A stretch of 64,000 bases of DNA from Alphaproteobacteria bacterium (GTDB lineage Bacteria; Pseudomonadota; Alphaproteobacteria; CALKHQ01). The position numbers were made by a program, and so were the translations under genes. The stretch covers positions 1-64,000 of the forward strand of contig JAWKYB010000021.1 of assembly GCA_041396705.1 (NCBI GenBank). The letters are read 5' to 3'. Each line of letters opens with the position of its first letter. Position 1 is the stretch's first letter. The notes under the pieces are model-generated. The model worked only from the letters and a program-made list of their open reading frames with translations. It ran no database searches and was not told where the DNA came from. This document shows positions 32,391 through 42,051 of this stretch, in pieces.

Positions 32391-34067
32391 ATGGCGAAAT
32401 CCGACATCGAGATCGCGCGCGAAGCGACCATGCAGCCGATCATGGACATCGGCCGCGACGTGCTCGGCCTGCCCGCCGAACAGCTCGAGCCCTACGGCCA
32501 CTACAAGGCCAAGGTCGCACTCGACGCCTACGACCAGCGCCGCGACGCGCCGGACGGCAAGCTGATCCTGGTCACCGCGATCAACCCGACGCCGGCCGGC
32601 GAGGGCAAGACCACCACCACCGTCGGACTCGGCGACGCGCTGAATCGAATCGGCAAGAAGGCGATGATCTGCCTGCGCGAGCCGTCGCTCGGCCCCTGCT
32701 TCGGCATGAAGGGCGGCGCGGCCGGCGGCGGCTATGCCCAGGTGGTGCCGATGGAGGACATCAACCTCCACTTCACCGGCGACTTCCACGCCATCGGCGC
32801 GGCGCACAACCTGCTCAGCGCCATGCTCGACAACCACATCTACTGGGGCAACAAGCTGGACATCGACACCCGCCGCGTCACCTGGCGCCGGGTGGTCGAC
32901 ATGAACGACCGGGCGCTGCGCCAGATCGTCTCCTCCCTCGGCGGGGTCGCCAACGGCTTCGCCCGCGAGGACGGCTACGACATCGTCGTCGCCTCCGAAG
33001 TGATGGCGATCCTGTGCCTCGCCTCCGACCTGAACGACCTGAAGCGGCGGCTCGGCGACATCATCGTCGCCCAGACCCGCGACAGGAAGCCGGTGCGCGC
33101 CCGCGAGCTCGACGCCCACGGCGCGATGACCGTGCTGCTGAAGGACGCGATCAAGCCGAACCTTGTGCAGACGCTGGAGAACAACCCGGCCTTCATCCAC
33201 GGCGGGCCTTTCGCCAACATCGCGCATGGCTGCAACACCGTGCTGGCGACGCGGATGGCGCTGAAGCTGCGCGACTATGTCGTCACCGAGGCCGGCTTCG
33301 GCGCCGACCTGGGCGCGGAGAAGTTTTTCGACATCAAGTGCCGCAAGGCCGGGCTGAAGCCGGCCGCCGCGGTGGTGGTGGCGACCGTGCGCGCGCTGAA
33401 GATGCACGGCGGCGTGGCGAAGGAGGCGCTGGCCACCGAGAATGTCGAGGCGGTGCGCAAGGGCTGCAGCAACCTCGCCCGCCACGTGGAGAACATCAAG
33501 GGCTACGGCGTGCCGCCGGTGGTCGGCATCAACCGCTTCGTCACCGACACCGACGCGGAGCTGCAGGCGGTGGTCGAGGCGGCGGCCAAGCTGGGCGTGA
33601 AGGCGGTGGTCTGCAACCACTGGGCGGAAGGCGGCGCCGGCGCCGAGGACCTGGCCCGCGAGGTGGTGCGGCTGGCCGATGCCGGCACCGCCCAGTTCCA
33701 CCCGCTCTATCCCGACGAGATGCCGTTGTGGGACAAGATGAAGACGGTCGCCACCCGCATCTACCGCGCCGACGACATCATCGCCGACAAGAAGGTGCGC
33801 CAGCAGTTCGCCGACCTGCAGGCCGAGGGCTTCGGCCATTTGCCGATCTGCGTCGCCAAGACCCAGTACAGCTTCTCGACCGACCCGAACCTGAAGGGAG
33901 CGCCGTCGGGCCACGTGGTGCCGATCCGCGAGGTGCGGGTCTCGGCCGGCGCCGAGTTCCTGGTGGTGATCTGCGGCGAGATCATGACCATGCCCGGCCT
34001 GCCGCGGGTGCCGGCCGCCAACTCGATCGACATCGACGACGACGGCCGCATCGTCGGTCTGTTCTGA
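32391..34067 (+). CDS. fhs: Formate-tetrahydrofolate ligase
   Basis: A 558-residue cytoplasmic enzyme that makes 10-formyl-THF from formate, ATP and THF, or runs in reverse to recover ATP. The P-loop is [13 protein letters not shown] (residues 65-77). Further signatures are [37 protein letters not shown] and [15 protein letters not shown]. Length is typical. Placed at the end of soxBDAG, it would connect the methylene-THF released from sarcosine with the formyl/formate level, completing a local one-carbon module. ATG 32391 follows AAGGGGGAG. The stop codon lies inside a hairpin shared with the convergent gene. Confidence 0.97.
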   Translation: MAKSDIEIAREATMQPIMDIGRDVLGLPAEQLEPYGHYKAKVALDAYDQRRDAPDGKLILVTAINPTPAGEGKTTTTVGLGDALNRIGKKAMICLREPSLGPCFGMKGGAAGGGYAQVVPMEDINLHFTGDFHAIGAAHNLLSAMLDNHIYWGNKLDIDTRRVTWRRVVDMNDRALRQIVSSLGGVANGFAREDGYDIVVASEVMAILCLASDLNDLKRRLGDIIVAQTRDRKPVRARELDAHGAMTVLLKDAIKPNLVQTLENNPAFIHGGPFANIAHGCNTVLATRMALKLRDYVVTEAGFGADLGAEKFFDIKCRKAGLKPAAAVVVATVRALKMHGGVAKEALATENVEAVRKGCSNLARHVENIKGYGVPPVVGINRFVTDTDAELQAVVEAAAKLGVKAVVCNHWAEGGAGAEDLAREVVRLADAGTAQFHPLYPDEMPLWDKMKTVATRIYRADDIIADKKVRQQFADLQAEGFGHLPICVAKTQYSFSTDPNLKGAPSGHVVPIREVRVSAGAEFLVVICGEIMTMPGLPRVPAANSIDIDDDGRIVGLF

Positions 34068-34080
34068 GCGGTTCGCTCAG
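34064..34080. terminator. Hairpin spanning both stop codons of convergent genes
   Basis: CTGAGCG (34064-34070), loop GTT, CGCTCAG (34074-34080): a perfect 7-bp stem that contains the fhs stop (34065-34067) and, on the other strand, the stop of the glycosyltransferase-like gene (34077-34079). No T-run. It could act as a bidirectional end signal. Confidence 0.45.
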
Positions 34081-36437
34081 GCCGCGTCGGCGTTGCTTCC
34101 GGCGTCGAGGTCGGCCAGCAGCATCCCCACGGCGCGGCAGCGGCCGAGCGCCCTGCCGGCGTCGCGGAACAGCGCGCCGTGGCGGGCGAAGACGAAGCGT
34201 TCGTCGGCGGTGACCACCGGTTCCTCTGCGTCAAGCCGCAGCCGGCTCTTGGCCAGCAGCCAGCGCCGGACCATCAGGCGTCCCAGTCCGGGCCGCCGCA
34301 GCAGCGCGGCGATCTCCAGCGCCTCCGGGAAGCGATCGAGCTGCAGGCGCAGCGACAGGCGGCCGGCGCGCAGATAGGCGTACAGCGCGCGCGCCAGGTG
34401 CGTCGCGTCGCCGTCCGCCTGCCACGCCAGCACCCCGCCCGACAGCGCGGTTTCCCACACAGCCGCGTCGCCCGGCGCGAGGGCGGCGGCCCGCGCCGCG
34501 TGGCCGGCAAAGGCCGCGGCATCGCCGCGGGCGGCATGCAGCGATGCCAGCAGCGCATGCGCCCGGCCGAACAGCCAGGCCCGGACCAGCCCGCGCTCGG
34601 CGCCGAACAACGCCGGGGCGTGGCGGGCGAGGTCGTCGCGCATCAGCGCGTCGACCAGCGGCCAGTCCGCGACCTCATAGCCGTCGCCGGCGACCAGGAA
34701 GCGCTCTTCCAGCTCCAGCGCCCCGGCCCGCGCGACCAGCGCGTCGAGGACCCGCATCGCTGCCGCAGGCCGGCCGACCGCGGCCAGGTGCCGGCCGATC
34801 AGGAACCACGTCGTCAGCGAGCGCGGATGGGCGCGGCGGGCCCGGTTCAGCGTGCGCAGGATGGGCAGGCAGGCCGCCCGGACCCCTTCGTCCTGGCGGC
34901 GATAGAGATCGCAGTCCAGCCGGTTGAGCGCCAGGAACGCCTGCGCCGTCACCGCCTGGCCGAGCCGCGGCATCGCCAGCGCCGCCGCCTCGGCGGCCGC
35001 CAACGGCGCCAGCAGCTTGCCGCGCAGCGGGCCCGGCAGGCCGAGCCAGCTTTCCTGCTTGGCGGCATAGCAGTCCGACGGCTGCGGCAGCGCGACCGCG
35101 GCGCGCACCGGTACGGCGCCCGCGCCGACCACCGACGCCCAGCCCAGCCCGCGGCGGATCATCTGCGACCAGAACACCAGGGTGCGCAGGCTGCGCCGCG
35201 CCACCGCCTCCGGCCCCGGCAGCAGCGCGCCGAGCGCGACGGCCAGCCGGGCTGCGCCGGCAACGAAGGCAGTGCGGTTACGGTCGTAGTCCGCGACCAT
35301 CCGCGCCACATCCGCGGCCACATGGCCGTCGCGATAGCAGTGCACGCCGACCAGGTCGTCTCCCAGCAGCAGGCCCAGCGCCTCGTCCCGCTGGCAGGCG
35401 ACCATGGTGCCGGCGCACAGCGCATCGATGACCCGTGCGGTGACCGCGCTGCTCGCCCGGTTCGAGGCGAGCACGTATTTCGCCCGGCCGGTCAGCGCAC
35501 GATAGCGTTCGGCCGGCAGGTAGCGGCCGATCACCCGGATATCGAGCGCCGGGTCGGCCATCGCCAGGTCGGCGAAGCGGTGCTGCTTGTCGGGAAAGAA
35601 CGGCTTGTCGACGCCGCCGGTGGCGAGCACGTCGATCGGCCGGTCTGCCGCGGCACCGACCCGGGCGGCGCACAGCGGCGCCGGGTCGGCCTGCATCAGC
35701 TCGTCCAGCGCGAAGGCGCGCATCAGCGCCGGAGCACCGAAGCGGATGCGGGCCGCGGCGTGGTCCATCGCATTGCCCGGGCAGAGGATCAGGTCGATCC
35801 AGCCGAGCTCGCGCGCGCGCTGGGCGTAGAAGAACTCGATGTCGAAGCACTGCGCGATCTTCGGCGCGGCGATGGCGGCCAGCTGCGGCGGCAGCATGAT
35901 CAGGTTGTCGATCAGCACACAATCGATGCCCTCGCCCACCGCCTGGGCCAGCGCAGCCGCCGGCGTGGCCGGGCCGAAGGCGATGTCGGCCTTGTGCGGG
36001 ACGTTGCGCAGCACCGTGACCCGCGCCGCGTCGCTGGCCTTCAGCGCGTCCGCCGCGGCCAGGGTGTTGGCGGCGGTGCAGGCATAGACGATGTGCGGCC
36101 GGTCGACCGCCATCGCCGCGGCCAGGGCCGCGGCCGGCGCGAAGCCGGTGTGACGCGCCACCAGCGCTCGTGCTTCCGCCCGCGCCGCCGTGTCGTCGCC
36201 CTGCAGCCACAGCGCCAGCGCACGCACCAACCCGACGGCCGGCTCGCCGCCGTCGGTACTCTCGAGGCGGGCCAGGCCGCGCCGCTCGTTGCCGAGCATG
36301 CACAGCGCGATGCCCTCGACCGCGGGCTCGCCGCCGGCCAGCCGCAGCGCGGTGTAGAAATCTCCGGCGGCGAGCGCGGCCGCGGCGGTGCCGTACAGCG
36401 CGCCGAGCCGGTCTGCGGTCATGCGGGGGCGGAACAT
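34077..36437 (-). CDS. Large glycosyltransferase-like protein with C-terminal helical repeats, function unknown
   Basis: A 786-residue cytoplasmic protein. Residues about 10-110 are alpha-helical and resemble TPR-like repeats (LGALYGTAAAALAAGDFYTALRLAGG). Residues about 115-450 look like a GT-B-type glycosyltransferase: HIVYACTAANTLAAADAL, IDVLATGGVDKPFFPDK, FADLAMADPALDIRVIG, YRALTGRAKYVLASNRASSAVTARVIDALCAGTMVACQ. This is the acceptor-to-donor domain pattern of CgeB-like and group 1 transferases. The last 250 residues are again helical, with repeated Ala/Leu/Arg segments. No precise homologue comes to mind. ATG 36437 follows GAGGACC. It is divergent from rlmN. Confidence 0.7.
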   Translation of the reverse strand: MFRPRMTADRLGALYGTAAAALAAGDFYTALRLAGGEPAVEGIALCMLGNERRGLARLESTDGGEPAVGLVRALALWLQGDDTAARAEARALVARHTGFAPAAALAAAMAVDRPHIVYACTAANTLAAADALKASDAARVTVLRNVPHKADIAFGPATPAAALAQAVGEGIDCVLIDNLIMLPPQLAAIAAPKIAQCFDIEFFYAQRARELGWIDLILCPGNAMDHAAARIRFGAPALMRAFALDELMQADPAPLCAARVGAAADRPIDVLATGGVDKPFFPDKQHRFADLAMADPALDIRVIGRYLPAERYRALTGRAKYVLASNRASSAVTARVIDALCAGTMVACQRDEALGLLLGDDLVGVHCYRDGHVAADVARMVADYDRNRTAFVAGAARLAVALGALLPGPEAVARRSLRTLVFWSQMIRRGLGWASVVGAGAVPVRAAVALPQPSDCYAAKQESWLGLPGPLRGKLLAPLAAAEAAALAMPRLGQAVTAQAFLALNRLDCDLYRRQDEGVRAACLPILRTLNRARRAHPRSLTTWFLIGRHLAAVGRPAAAMRVLDALVARAGALELEERFLVAGDGYEVADWPLVDALMRDDLARHAPALFGAERGLVRAWLFGRAHALLASLHAARGDAAAFAGHAARAAALAPGDAAVWETALSGGVLAWQADGDATHLARALYAYLRAGRLSLRLQLDRFPEALEIAALLRRPGLGRLMVRRWLLAKSRLRLDAEEPVVTADERFVFARHGALFRDAGRALGRCRAVGMLLADLDAGSNADAA

Positions 36438-36565
36438 GGGGGTCCTCGGGCGTGGCGCGCGCGATGCGGGGCGGCAGTATCGGCCGGCATGGTTAACAAA
36501 CCGGCAGCCCGGCCGGCGCGATGCCGCCATTGAATGCGCGATACATCCGCCGTATCTGAACGGCC

Positions 36566-37714
36566 ATGAGCGTTGCCGCCCACTCCACCGTGTTCGCCCC
36601 GCCCGCGCCCGAGATCGACGGGCGCCGCAGCCTGGTCGGCATGACCAAGGCCGAATTGGCCGCCGCGCTGGCCGAGCTGGGCCTGCAGCGCTTCCGGGCG
36701 GAGCAGATCTGGCAGTGGGTCTACAACCGCGGCGTCACCGACTTCGCCGCGATGACCAACATCGCCAAGGCGACCCAGGCTCTGCTGGCCGAGCATTTCG
36801 CGATCGCCCGGCCGCAGATCTCGTCGGCACAGGTCAGCCAGGACGGCACCCGCAAGTGGCTGCTGCGCCAGGCCGACGGCCGCGAGATCGAGACGGTGTT
36901 CATCCCGGAGGAGGATCGCGGCGCCGTCTGCGTCTCGTCCCAGGTCGGCTGCACGCTGACCTGCACCTTCTGCCACACCGGCACACAGCGGCTGGTGCGC
37001 AACCTCGGCCCCGGCGAGATCGTCAGCCAGGTCATGGTCGCCCGCGACGCCCTCGACGAATGGCCGTCGCAGAAGGAAGGCCGCATGGTCTCCAACATCG
37101 TGATGATGGGGATGGGCGAGCCGCTGTACAATTTCGACAACGTCAAGACCGCGCTGCAGATCGTCACCGACGGCGACGGGCTGGCCATCTCCAAGCGGCG
37201 GATCACGCTGTCGACCTCCGGCGTGGTGCCGATGATGCGCCGCTGCGGCGAGGAGATCGGCACCAACCTGGCGGTTTCCCTGCACGCGGTGACCGACGCG
37301 ATCCGCGACCGGCTGGTGCCGCTGAACCGGAAATACCCGATCGCCGAGCTGATCCAGGCCTGCCGCGACTATCCCGGCGCCAACAACGCGCGCCGGATCA
37401 CCTTCGAATACGTCATGCTGAAGGGCGTCAACGACAGCCTGGCCGACGCGCACGAACTGGTGCGGCTGATCCGCGGCATTCCGGCCAAGGTCAACCTGAT
37501 CCCGTTCAACCCGTGGCCGGGCTCGCCCTACGAATGCTCGTCCAACTCCGCCATCGACCGCTTCGCCAAGGTGGTGATGGAGGCCGGCTATGCCTCGCCG
37601 GTGCGCACCCCGCGCGGCCGCGACATCCTGGCCGCCTGCGGCCAGTTGAAGAGCGCCAGCGAGCGGGCGCGGCGGTCCGCTGCGACGGTGGAGGCAGGTG
37701 CCGGCGCGCCGTAG
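36566..37714 (+). CDS. rlmN: Dual-specificity 23S rRNA/tRNA adenine C2-methyltransferase RlmN
   Basis: A 382-residue radical-SAM enzyme that methylates C2 of A2503 in 23S rRNA and of A37 in some tRNAs. The iron-sulfur motif C129-x3-C133-x2-C136 ([12 protein letters not shown]) is intact, as are [27 protein letters not shown] and [11 protein letters not shown]. The catalytic C-terminal cysteine lies in [12 protein letters not shown]. The N-terminal helical domain is present ([13 protein letters not shown] and [12 protein letters not shown]). ATG 36566. It is monocistronic between a divergent gene and a methyltransferase gene 215 bp downstream. Confidence 0.97.
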   Translation: MSVAAHSTVFAPPAPEIDGRRSLVGMTKAELAAALAELGLQRFRAEQIWQWVYNRGVTDFAAMTNIAKATQALLAEHFAIARPQISSAQVSQDGTRKWLLRQADGREIETVFIPEEDRGAVCVSSQVGCTLTCTFCHTGTQRLVRNLGPGEIVSQVMVARDALDEWPSQKEGRMVSNIVMMGMGEPLYNFDNVKTALQIVTDGDGLAISKRRITLSTSGVVPMMRRCGEEIGTNLAVSLHAVTDAIRDRLVPLNRKYPIAELIQACRDYPGANNARRITFEYVMLKGVNDSLADAHELVRLIRGIPAKVNLIPFNPWPGSPYECSSNSAIDRFAKVVMEAGYASPVRTPRGRDILAACGQLKSASERARRSAATVEAGAGAP

Positions 37715-37929
37715 CGTCGCCGGCTGCCATCTCGAATTCGCTTAGGCTGCGTCGGCGTTTTCCGTGCAGCGTTTGCACCATGATCCATGCTCGTGCCGAC
37801 ACCGCGTCGGCCCGGCTGGTTCCAACCGGATCACCGCTGCGCCCTTGCGCCGACCCGCGGCCGCGCGCATGGTTCCCGGCAGCCGCCCGCCGGCCGACCC
37901 GACAGCCGCCACCGCAGCCCGAGACGATC

Positions 37930-39477
37930 ATGCCAAGCTGGACCGGCGGCTATGCCGCCGACATCGCGTACGCCAGCAGCTTCCACCCGCAGATGTCGCC
38001 GCACCACATGCACGCGGCGGCATTGCTGAACGGCTGGGCGCCGGCGCCGCTGCCCGACGCCTTCACCTATTGCGAGCTGGGCTGCGGCATGGGCCGCACG
38101 CTCGCGGTGCTGGCTGCGGCCAACCCGCAGGCCCGGTTCGTCGGCGTCGACTTCATGCCCGAGCATGTGCTGGCCGGGCGGCAGCTGGCGGCACGGGGCG
38201 CGCTGAGCAACATCGAATTCGTCGAGGCCAGCTTCCAGGACCTGGCGGCACGGGCAGACGGCCTGCCGCCAAGCGACGTGATCGCGCTGCACGGGGTGTG
38301 GTCCTGGGTCTCCGCGGAAAGCCGCGCCGCCATCGTGCAGCTGATCGGCCGCCACCTGAACACCGGCGGCCTGGTCTATATCGGCTACAACACCCTGCCC
38401 GGCCAGTTGCTGGGCCTGCCGATGCAGCGGCTGCTGCGGGCGCTGGCCGCCCAGCACACCGGCCGCAGCGACACGCGCGTGCGCCAGGCGGTCGCGTTCA
38501 TCGACCGGCTGGCCGAGGCCAAGGCCGAGGCCGTGGTCAACAACCCGATCTACCAGCGTATCCACGACGAGGTCGGGAAGGATCGCCTCGGCTATCTGGT
38601 GCACGAGTATCTCAACCAGAGCTGGGATCCGATGTATTTCGCCGACGTCGCCGGCGCGCTGGCCGAGGCCAAGCTGAGCTTCGTCGGGGCCGCCGACCTG
38701 GACCGCAGCTTCCCGGCGCTGCGCGTTTCGCCGGAGCAGGAGGCGCTGCTCGACGAGATCGCCGACCCCATTCTGCGCGAGACCGTCGCCGACTTCTGCA
38801 ACGTCACCGGTTTCCGCCGCGACGTGTTCGCGCGCGGCGCGCAGCGGCTCGGCCGGGCGGAGCACGACCGCATGCTGCGCCGACTCCGGCTGGCGCTGAC
38901 CGTGCCGCCGGCACGGGTGGGCTACAAGGTGAAGGTGCTCGCCGGCGAGGCGGCGATGAACGAGGCTGCCTACCGGCCGATGGTCGCCGCGTTGTCCGGC
39001 GGGCCCACCGACATCGGGACGCTGATGGACCTGCCCGAGGTGCAGGCCCACCCCGCCATGCAGCCCTCGGAGGTGCTGGGGATGCTGGTCTCCTCGACCC
39101 AGGCCGCGGTCGTGCCGCCGGGCGCGCCGACCGCGCCGGCCGAGGCGGTGCGCGCCTTCAACCGCGCCGTCGCCGACGCCGCGACGATCCCGGGTCCTGG
39201 CGTGGACGATGCCCTGGCCGCGCCCGGGCTCGGCAGCGGGCTGGCCGCCGACCTGCTGGAGCGCCTGATCTTCCGCGCGATCGACATGGGCACACCGGCC
39301 GACGCCGACGCCTTGGCCGAAGCCGTTGCCGCCCAGCTGCTCGCGCGCGGCGAGCAGATTCTGCGCGACGGCAAGCCGGTCGACGACCCCGGCGAACGCC
39401 ACGCCCAGCTGGCGGACCGGATGACCGCCTTCCTGGCCGACTGGCTGCCATTCTGGCGCGGGCTCGGCATCGTCTGA
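37930..39477 (+). CDS. Class I SAM methyltransferase with methyltransferase regulatory domain
   Basis: A 515-residue soluble protein. Residues about 1-200 form a class I methyltransferase: motif I YCELGCGMGRTLAVLA (47-62), the acidic VGVDFMPEHV, and VIALHGVWSWVSAES. The next block, about 210-300, has DRLGYLVHEYLNQSWDPMYFADVAGALAEAKLSFVGAADL, typical of the so-called methyltransferase regulatory domain. The C-terminal third is helical. Such proteins are found in Rhodospirillales and in polysaccharide or flagellin-modification settings; the substrate is unknown. ATG 37930. A glycosyltransferase-like protein is encoded 1.5 kb upstream on the other strand, which may be coincidental. Confidence 0.88.
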   Translation: MPSWTGGYAADIAYASSFHPQMSPHHMHAAALLNGWAPAPLPDAFTYCELGCGMGRTLAVLAAANPQARFVGVDFMPEHVLAGRQLAARGALSNIEFVEASFQDLAARADGLPPSDVIALHGVWSWVSAESRAAIVQLIGRHLNTGGLVYIGYNTLPGQLLGLPMQRLLRALAAQHTGRSDTRVRQAVAFIDRLAEAKAEAVVNNPIYQRIHDEVGKDRLGYLVHEYLNQSWDPMYFADVAGALAEAKLSFVGAADLDRSFPALRVSPEQEALLDEIADPILRETVADFCNVTGFRRDVFARGAQRLGRAEHDRMLRRLRLALTVPPARVGYKVKVLAGEAAMNEAAYRPMVAALSGGPTDIGTLMDLPEVQAHPAMQPSEVLGMLVSSTQAAVVPPGAPTAPAEAVRAFNRAVADAATIPGPGVDDALAAPGLGSGLAADLLERLIFRAIDMGTPADADALAEAVAAQLLARGEQILRDGKPVDDPGERHAQLADRMTAFLADWLPFWRGLGIV

Positions 39478-39589
39478 GCGTGCGGAATGCCATTCGCGGC
39501 AGGTCGCACATGAGCGATTGAACCGAAGCACGCCGAATCGCTACCCACAGGACAGGGCCGCGCCCAGGCCTGTCCGGGAGTCAGCCGTG

Positions 39590-41428
39590 ATGTCGAGGAT
39601 CCTCGCCGCCGTCTTCATCCTGTCGCTGTGCGCCATCGGTTCGGCGCGGGCCTCGTTCGGCGACTGCGACGACCCGGACTATCTCGGCGACTTCGGTCCC
39701 ACCCCCGGAGGCGCGAGCCCGCTCGGTCCGATCCTGCAGCTGAACTGCGTGATCGAGTTCGAATTCGCCTTCGACACCCCGGGCGGCACCCGCCACATCC
39801 GCGCCATCCGCGACGCCAGCGCCGACTGGATCGTCGGGCCGGCGGTGCTGGCCGACATCGAGCGCGGCGCGCGCGCATCGGTGACGGCCATGGCCCTGCT
39901 CGGCAACTACCGCATCGCCGACGTGACGATCCTGATGCTCGACGATGCCCACGCGACCGCCGACCTGACCGGCAGCGGCCGCTATGTCGGGGCGCTGACC
40001 AACGGCTTCGCCGACAGCGCGGAATGCCTGGTCACCTCGTTTCTCCTCGGCCCGGCCGGCGAGGGCGAGCGCGTCGCCTACAACGCGGCACATGAGATCT
40101 TCCACTGCATCCAGGCGGCATCGCTGTCGCCCGAACAATACGCAACCGCGGTCGGCGGCGGCGCCTGGTGGGCCGAAGGCTCGGCCGAGTATTTCGCCAG
40201 CCTGGCGCTGCCCGAGCTGGGCGACATCCACCGGCGCGCGGACGATTTCAACGACAGCATCGCCAACGAAGAGGCACTGAACGCCCAGAGCTACGGCATG
40301 GCCGTGTTCTTCTGGTGGTTCGACGCCAACCGCGGCCCGGGCCAGTTGATGACTTTCCTGTCCGGCATGGCGCCGTCGTCGGATGCCGCTGCACAGCACA
40401 CGGCGATGCGCGATGCCCTGTCCGACGCCGACTGGCTGCGTTTCGCGCAAGCCTATTCCGACCGCAGCATCACGCTGCCGAACGGCAGCGCCCTTGCCCT
40501 GAACCCGCCGGGCGGCGAGGCGCTGATCTTCGACGGCAACGTGACCCGTCGGCTGGCGCTGCGGCCGTTCGTCATGGTGCTCGCCACCGCCGAATATGCG
40601 TGCGGGCGCTGGGCCAATACCCGCACCCCGGCCACGGTCGCGCTATCGGCACAGGACATCGCCGGCGGCGCCTGGTCGGACTACCCGGACGAGGTCGACG
40701 CCCGGGCGCCCGCAAACGGTCGCTACCGCGTCGCCGCCCTGCCCACCGGCAGCGACCGCGAGGTGCGCATCCGGGCGGAACGGCGGGAGGGCTGCACGCC
40801 CTGTGGCGGCTCCACCGCGCTCGACATCTGCCTGGTCGGCAGCTGGGCGCAGACCGGCGGCGGCCCGGTCGAATGGATGCTGGCGCAGGGCATGCCGGCG
40901 GAAATGGTCGTCGACATCGGGCCGCAGCTGGTCGTGCTGGAAGGGGACGGCACCTACTGGACCATGCCGTTCACCGGCACGATGGACGCCGTGATCACCA
41001 CCGCGCGGGACACCTGGACCGTCGACGGCAGCGCCCGTGCCGCCGCCGGCGGCGGCCGCTGGTCGGCGGTCGACGGACAGCTCGCGATCTGCCAGGACAG
41101 CGGCGGCGTCGCCGGCCAGGTCACCATCTCGTCGAGCCACGGCTCCGGCACGATGCCGGTGAACGTGCCGGGCGGCGGCGAGCTGCAATACGCCTACAGC
41201 TGCAGCGACGCCGCGATGCAGACCGTCCTCGAGTTCGCCGGCATGTCGCCCATGGTCACCGACTACAGCCGGCTGGCCGCCGGCCTGCCGGAAAGCGAGG
41301 ACCCCGCGCCCGCGGCCGGCGAGACCGATCCGGCGGACGCGGACGGCCGGCCGCGCTGGACGGCCGGCTGCCCGCTGATCGACCCGGATCCGCGGGTCGA
41401 GGACGACTGCGACCGCTACCGGCGCTGA
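39590..41428 (+). CDS. Exported gluzincin-like metallopeptidase of unknown specificity
   Basis: A 612-residue protein with a signal peptide (SRILAAVFILSLCAIGSARA). The zinc motif is H168-E-I-F-H172, and W-A-E196-G-S-A-E-Y supplies the third ligand, the arrangement of gluzincin peptidases of the peptidase MA clan. The N-terminal 150 residues before the motif would form the beta-rich part. Residues about 330-600 contain two regions of beta strands (CGRWANTRTPATVALSAQDIAGG, then GTYWTMPFTGTMDAVITTARDTWTVDG) and several cysteine pairs, probably disulfides in the periplasm or outside. I cannot name the family of the C-terminal region. ATG 39590 follows CGGGAG; the overlapping GTG 39587 is an alternative. 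Confidence 0.75.
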   Translation: MSRILAAVFILSLCAIGSARASFGDCDDPDYLGDFGPTPGGASPLGPILQLNCVIEFEFAFDTPGGTRHIRAIRDASADWIVGPAVLADIERGARASVTAMALLGNYRIADVTILMLDDAHATADLTGSGRYVGALTNGFADSAECLVTSFLLGPAGEGERVAYNAAHEIFHCIQAASLSPEQYATAVGGGAWWAEGSAEYFASLALPELGDIHRRADDFNDSIANEEALNAQSYGMAVFFWWFDANRGPGQLMTFLSGMAPSSDAAAQHTAMRDALSDADWLRFAQAYSDRSITLPNGSALALNPPGGEALIFDGNVTRRLALRPFVMVLATAEYACGRWANTRTPATVALSAQDIAGGAWSDYPDEVDARAPANGRYRVAALPTGSDREVRIRAERREGCTPCGGSTALDICLVGSWAQTGGGPVEWMLAQGMPAEMVVDIGPQLVVLEGDGTYWTMPFTGTMDAVITTARDTWTVDGSARAAAGGGRWSAVDGQLAICQDSGGVAGQVTISSSHGSGTMPVNVPGGGELQYAYSCSDAAMQTVLEFAGMSPMVTDYSRLAAGLPESEDPAPAAGETDPADADGRPRWTAGCPLIDPDPRVEDDCDRYRR

Positions 41429-41437
41429 CCCCGCCGG
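41419..41437. terminator. Hairpin across the stop codon of the gluzincin-like gene
   Basis: CCGGCG (41419-41424), seven-base loop, CGCCGG (41432-41437). The loop includes the TGA of the upstream gene, in the convergent gap before the GFA gene. No T-run. It has the same layout as the hairpins at other convergent pairs here. Confidence 0.35.
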
Positions 41438-41456
41438 ACGTCGCCGCCCGTTCCCG

Positions 41457-41894
41457 TCAACTCGGCTGCGGCCAAACGAAATCCGGGCGCAAGCCCTCAT
41501 GGACCGGGCGGCCGTCGCTCGGCTTCGGCTCTCCCTTCGCCGGGTCGTAGAAGGCGTGGTAGGTCGCCGGTAACGCGGCGGTGTCGTAGCCCATCAGGTT
41601 CGGTACGATCACACGGATGCGCGCCTGCTTGTCGTCGAGCATGATCGGCGCGCCGCAGCTTGCGCAGGTGCACAGTTCCAGCGGCCCGTTCGGGTTCTGG
41701 TCATTGAACGGCTGGCGCTTCAGCCCGGCCGCGTTGTCGACCGCGAGGTCGCCGTGGCGGAAGAACACGACATGGGTGGTCGGCTGCCCGGTGACGCGCT
41801 TGCACACGGAGCAGTGGCAGGTGTGGTTGTCGATCGGCTCGGCATCGGCATGGGTGTGGACGTGTTCGCATCCACCGGCGTATTTGTGCGCCAT
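41457..41894 (-). CDS. GFA-family protein (glutathione-dependent formaldehyde-activating fold)
   Basis: A 145-residue small zinc protein. The two cysteine clusters of the fold are both present: C26-x-C28-x2-C31 (HTCHCSVCKRVTG) and C75-x-C77-x2-C80 (LCTCASCGAPI). In Paracoccus Gfa this fold was linked to joining formaldehyde and glutathione, but most members have no proven activity, so the name should not be read as a function. The histidine-rich N-terminus (CEHVHTHADAEP) is unusual and might bind extra metal. ATG 41894 follows GGGGAAAC. A one-carbon operon at 27-34 kb makes a formaldehyde link conceivable but unsupported. Confidence 0.88.
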   Translation of the reverse strand: MAHKYAGGCEHVHTHADAEPIDNHTCHCSVCKRVTGQPTTHVVFFRHGDLAVDNAAGLKRQPFNDQNPNGPLELCTCASCGAPIMLDDKQARIRVIVPNLMGYDTAALPATYHAFYDPAKGEPKPSDGRPVHEGLRPDFVWPQPS

Positions 41895-42051
41895 CGTTTC
41901 CCCCTATCGCCCTTGTTCCCGGCCGCTGCCCGGATCGAGCATCCGGCCGCCGCCGATGCTGAGCCGCAACGCGCCGGCTTGCAAGGGGCGGCCGCGCACC
42001 GGGCCGGAGCGAAAGATGAATTCCAGGCAATCGAAGCCGACGGCGGCCGGC

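Noticed and set aside
28586..32449. A 1287-codon open frame on the minus strand opposite soxA, soxG and the start of fhs
   Set aside because: It is antisense to well-identified genes with perfect family matches. Its translation is low-complexity Arg/Ala/Gly/His-rich, as expected of a GC-rich antisense frame.
34179..36533. A 784-codon plus-strand frame opposite the glycosyltransferase-like gene
   Set aside because: I compared both strands. The minus frame has GT-like motifs, a ribosome site and a normal composition; the plus frame is Arg/Gln/His-rich and unstructured.
36388..37929. Upstream extension of the methyltransferase at 37930 through rlmN
   Set aside because: The extension is the out-of-frame reading of rlmN. 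The methyltransferase fold starts at 37930.
41895..42051. Possible small gene or remnant between glk and the GFA gene
   Set aside because: A minus-strand frame continues from an antisense frame of glk, but has no start with a ribosome site and no similarity I recognise.
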